A stretch of DNA of 64,000 nt from positions 1-64,000 of the forward strand of contig NZ_FOXJ01000001.1 of NCBI RefSeq assembly GCF_900115685.1, read 5' to 3'. The translations under genes and the position numbers were made by a program. Shown in pieces: positions 61,747 through 64,000 of the stretch (position 1 is the stretch's first letter; each line of letters begins with the position of its first letter). Origin of the DNA: Variovorax sp. 770b2 (lineage in GTDB: Bacteria > Pseudomonadota > Gammaproteobacteria > Burkholderiales > Burkholderiaceae_C). The notes beneath the pieces were generated by a model that had not been told where the DNA came from, searched no databases, and was given only the letters and a program-made list of their open reading frames with translations.

Positions 61747-63558
61747 ATGCGTGAAGTCGAGTTGCCCAACGGCTCTATTGGGGAGTTTCCCGACAGCATG
61801 GATGACGCAGCTATCGCGTCCGTCTTGCGCAAGCAATTCCCCACCAAGACCTACACCGACGCCCCCGGCGAGAACTACTCCAACGAGGGTCGCAGCCAAG
61901 CGCCGACGCTCCGCCAAACGCTGGAGAACCAGTTTGCTGGTGGGTTCGCTGAAAAGCTCGGTGGTGTCGTCCGTGACGTGGCGGTGGGCGCTCGCAAGGG
62001 TGTCCGCGACATGGTCGATTCGCTAGACAAAGAGGTGGTCGCCGGTCCTGCGTCGCCGGTCCCCAGCGATCATCCGGTAGCCCGCGACGCACGCGCATAC
62101 GTCAGCCCTGAGTCTGTCGAAGCGAACAGGGCATACGCCGCTGCTGGCCCCGCTGCTGGTGTAGGCCGTGTTCTGCCTGAACTCGCTGTCACCGCGGTTC
62201 CCATCGCTGGGGCGAGCGCCAAGCTGGCCCAAGGCGCTCGGATGGCGCTGCCGAAAGCTCTCCAAGGGCTCTCGGGCTTGATTGGCGACGTGGGGGCGAA
62301 TGCGGGCTACGCGGCCGCCACAGCCTCTCCCGGCGAAGCTGCGGACGCGGCCACGTGGGGCGCGGCTGGAGCTGTCGGCGGGCGGGTTTTGGGGCGTGCG
62401 ATCGGCTTGGGCAAATCGCTGATCTCCAAGGATGCGCAAACGCTGGTGGATGCGGGTGTACGACCGACACCGGGCCAACTATTCGGGGATGGCCCCATCG
62501 GCAGTACCGTCCGCCACCTTGAGGATGCGGCGACCTCTCTGCCGCTGGTGGGCAATGCGCTCAAATACGCTCGCACTCGCTCCCTCAGTGAGTACGGCAA
62601 CGCCGAAATCAACGTAGCGTTGAAGCCGCTGGGCGTGACGGTCAAGGGTTCTGGTGCAGAGGCCGTCGAGCAGGCCCAGCGTGCCATTTCGAACACCTAC
62701 GACAAGGTGTTGCCCCAGACGGTCATTCGTCCGCAACTCGTAAAGCAAGCTCTTGTCAAAGCTCTTGACGACATCGACAACATCCCGCTTCTCACGACCG
62801 AGCAAGGCGGCTTGATTCGGCGGTATGTGTCGGGAAAGATTCTGCCCACCGCTCAGGAGGCGACGCAGCGGGGCGGCGCGATCCCGGGAGAGATTGCCAA
62901 TCGCATCGATGGCGAGATAGGTCACTACGCCCGGGAGTTCACCAAGTCGCAAAACCCTTCGGATCATTCGCTTGGGGAGGCGTTCTATGCGCTTCAATCC
63001 GCCCTGCGCGAGACGGTGGAGGGGCTCACGCCGGAGGCTACAAAAACGCTAGGTCAGGCCCGCACCGCGTACCGGAACCTGCTCCCCATCGTCAGCGCGG
63101 CAGACAAAACTGGCGCAGGCCAGTTCACGCCTCGGCAACTCAATCGGGGGGCGTCCAAATTCGATCAAGCTCCCAGCGCACTGAATCGGGCGGGCCAGAA
63201 TGTTCTCCCAAGCACGATCCCCGACAGCGGCACGGCCGGACGCGCACTATTGGCGCTGGCGATTGGTGGTGGGGGAGCGGCGCTTGCCGGACATGCGGCC
63301 CCTGCTGCGGTTGCCGCCGCGCTCTATTCCAGCGCTGGGGTCGGGCTCATGGTCAAGGGGCTTCGCGGTGATCTGGCCCCCGGGGTCTACAACGCACTGA
63401 TCGACATGGCCCCTCACAAGCAGGCGGAGTGGTTGGTCAAGTTCGCTAAACAACATCCGCAGTTCAGGGACCGCATTTCCGAGGTAGGTCAGCAATTGGC
63501 CTCCCAAATTGGACGCTCGATGGCGGTCCAAGGAGGTCAAGATGCTCCGAGCAACTGA
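61747..63558 (+). CDS. Putative phage internal virion/ejection protein
   Basis: A 603-residue protein. It starts with a small domain common in virion proteins of tailed phages (MREVELPNGSIGEFPDSMDD then AAIASVLRKQ). Alanine/glycine-rich hydrophobic stretches follow (AGPAAGVGRVLPELAVTAVP; ALLALAIGGGGAALAGHAAP) that could cross the cell envelope on ejection. It is three bases after the previous gene. No lytic transglycosylase motif is seen. Confidence 0.5.
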   Translation: MREVELPNGSIGEFPDSMDDAAIASVLRKQFPTKTYTDAPGENYSNEGRSQAPTLRQTLENQFAGGFAEKLGGVVRDVAVGARKGVRDMVDSLDKEVVAGPASPVPSDHPVARDARAYVSPESVEANRAYAAAGPAAGVGRVLPELAVTAVPIAGASAKLAQGARMALPKALQGLSGLIGDVGANAGYAAATASPGEAADAATWGAAGAVGGRVLGRAIGLGKSLISKDAQTLVDAGVRPTPGQLFGDGPIGSTVRHLEDAATSLPLVGNALKYARTRSLSEYGNAEINVALKPLGVTVKGSGAEAVEQAQRAISNTYDKVLPQTVIRPQLVKQALVKALDDIDNIPLLTTEQGGLIRRYVSGKILPTAQEATQRGGAIPGEIANRIDGEIGHYAREFTKSQNPSDHSLGEAFYALQSALRETVEGLTPEATKTLGQARTAYRNLLPIVSAADKTGAGQFTPRQLNRGASKFDQAPSALNRAGQNVLPSTIPDSGTAGRALLALAIGGGGAALAGHAAPAAVAAALYSSAGVGLMVKGLRGDLAPGVYNALIDMAPHKQAEWLVKFAKQHPQFRDRISEVGQQLASQIGRSMAVQGGQDAPSN

Positions 63559-63853
63559 TGTTCTCCATGCGGCCATCGATGCGCGAGACGATGAGGCGGA
63601 GCAGGTCCAATCAAAGCGGGTCGCTGGCATGTCGCAGACTGACATGCAGAAGTGGATGATCGCGGAGGCCAATCGATTGGTTGAAGCGCGCCGACAGATC
63701 GAACGCCCTGCGCGTGCGGTCTGGACGAATCAGATCCACAACCCGGATGAGCGTGCCCCCGATCTGGAGCGCGCGGCGATCAACGACACAGCCGCGCAGG
63801 TTGCAGCGAGGCTGGCAAAGCGAGATAGCGCCGATGAAGACGCCCGCTGGTGA
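63542..63853 (+). CDS. Small phage protein
   Basis: A 103-residue, charged, helical protein (HAAIDARDDEAEQVQSKRVA). AGGAGG five bases before the ATG at 63542 marks a strong start; it overlaps the previous stop by 17 bases. Not recognised; probably a virion-associated factor. Confidence 0.6.
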   Translation: MLRATDVLHAAIDARDDEAEQVQSKRVAGMSQTDMQKWMIAEANRLVEARRQIERPARAVWTNQIHNPDERAPDLERAAINDTAAQVAARLAKRDSADEDARW

Positions 63854-64000
63854 GCTAACCCACGTTGCGTATCTCGGCGCGTTCCTAGTGTCGGGGGTGC
63901 TCTGCCGCAATGACCTGTACCACGATGCCGAGGGCGTCTACTGGGCCGAGCCGACGAGAACCAACCCCGATGGGTCTTGGATGGCAGCGCTTCACCGGCT
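63834..64000 (+). CDS. Phage protein, partial (3' end outside window)
   Basis: The open frame runs to the window edge: MKTPAGELTHVAYLGAFLVS, then a Cys and a charged part ending WMAALHRL. It overlaps the previous gene by 20 bases. Too short to name; the rest lies downstream. Confidence 0.5.
   Translation, partial: MKTPAGELTHVAYLGAFLVSGVLCRNDLYHDAEGVYWAEPTRTNPDGSWMAALHR

Overview
The window reads as a chromosome segment of a high-GC betaproteobacterium of the Comamonadaceae, most likely Variovorax or a close relative. This rests on codon and base composition, the gene content (three MetQ paralogues, a DUF6348 protein, a NtaA/SnaA-type FMN monooxygenase, a YajQ/aspartic-protease pair) and the GC-rich palindromic intergenic repeats. 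The genus is an inference from the sequence and was not confirmed by a search.

Layout. 1-7792: the end of a type VI secretion vgrG cluster: partial VgrG, DUF4123 adaptor, a 1002-residue VasX-like effector and two membrane proteins, all chained by 4-base ATGA overlaps. 7922-16117: mixed genes: an Ig-repeat secreted metalloprotease, a divergent NAD(P)-binding protein and GlxA/AraC regulator, an HD hydrolase, a RelE/HigB-type toxin-antitoxin pair, a phosphate acyltransferase and a DHA2 exporter. 16118-29557: an accessory, defence-like block. It has an SRA/EVE-like plus HNH endonuclease inserted beside an XRE regulator, then a five-gene minus-strand operon (helicase with a PLD-like N-terminus, DUF4391, AlbA_2/Schlafen-like ATPase, type III Mod, type III Res) that ends beside the 3' end of tRNA-Thr(CGU).

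29558-53218: core chromosome: tRNA-Thr; a prfB (programmed frameshift)-HAD-pepN-fbp operon; a methionine/sulfur uptake cluster (three metQ, one metNI, an acireductone-dioxygenase-like remnant, an FMN monooxygenase, a racemase); then an alpha/beta hydrolase, aldo-keto reductase, ybaK, DUF6348, plsY, ridA, an aspartic protease, yajQ, murB, a glycine-rich protein, ppnP-argG and an ArsC-like reductase.

53219-64000: the left part of a prophage or phage-like element running off the window. It has an excisionase-like HTH protein, small overlapping early genes, a P4-family primase-helicase followed at once by a 24-bp perfect inverted repeat rich in GAGCG units (candidate origin), an AbiJ-like abortive-infection gene on the opposite strand (probable moron), and a run of putative virion or ejection genes. 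No integrase is visible in the window.
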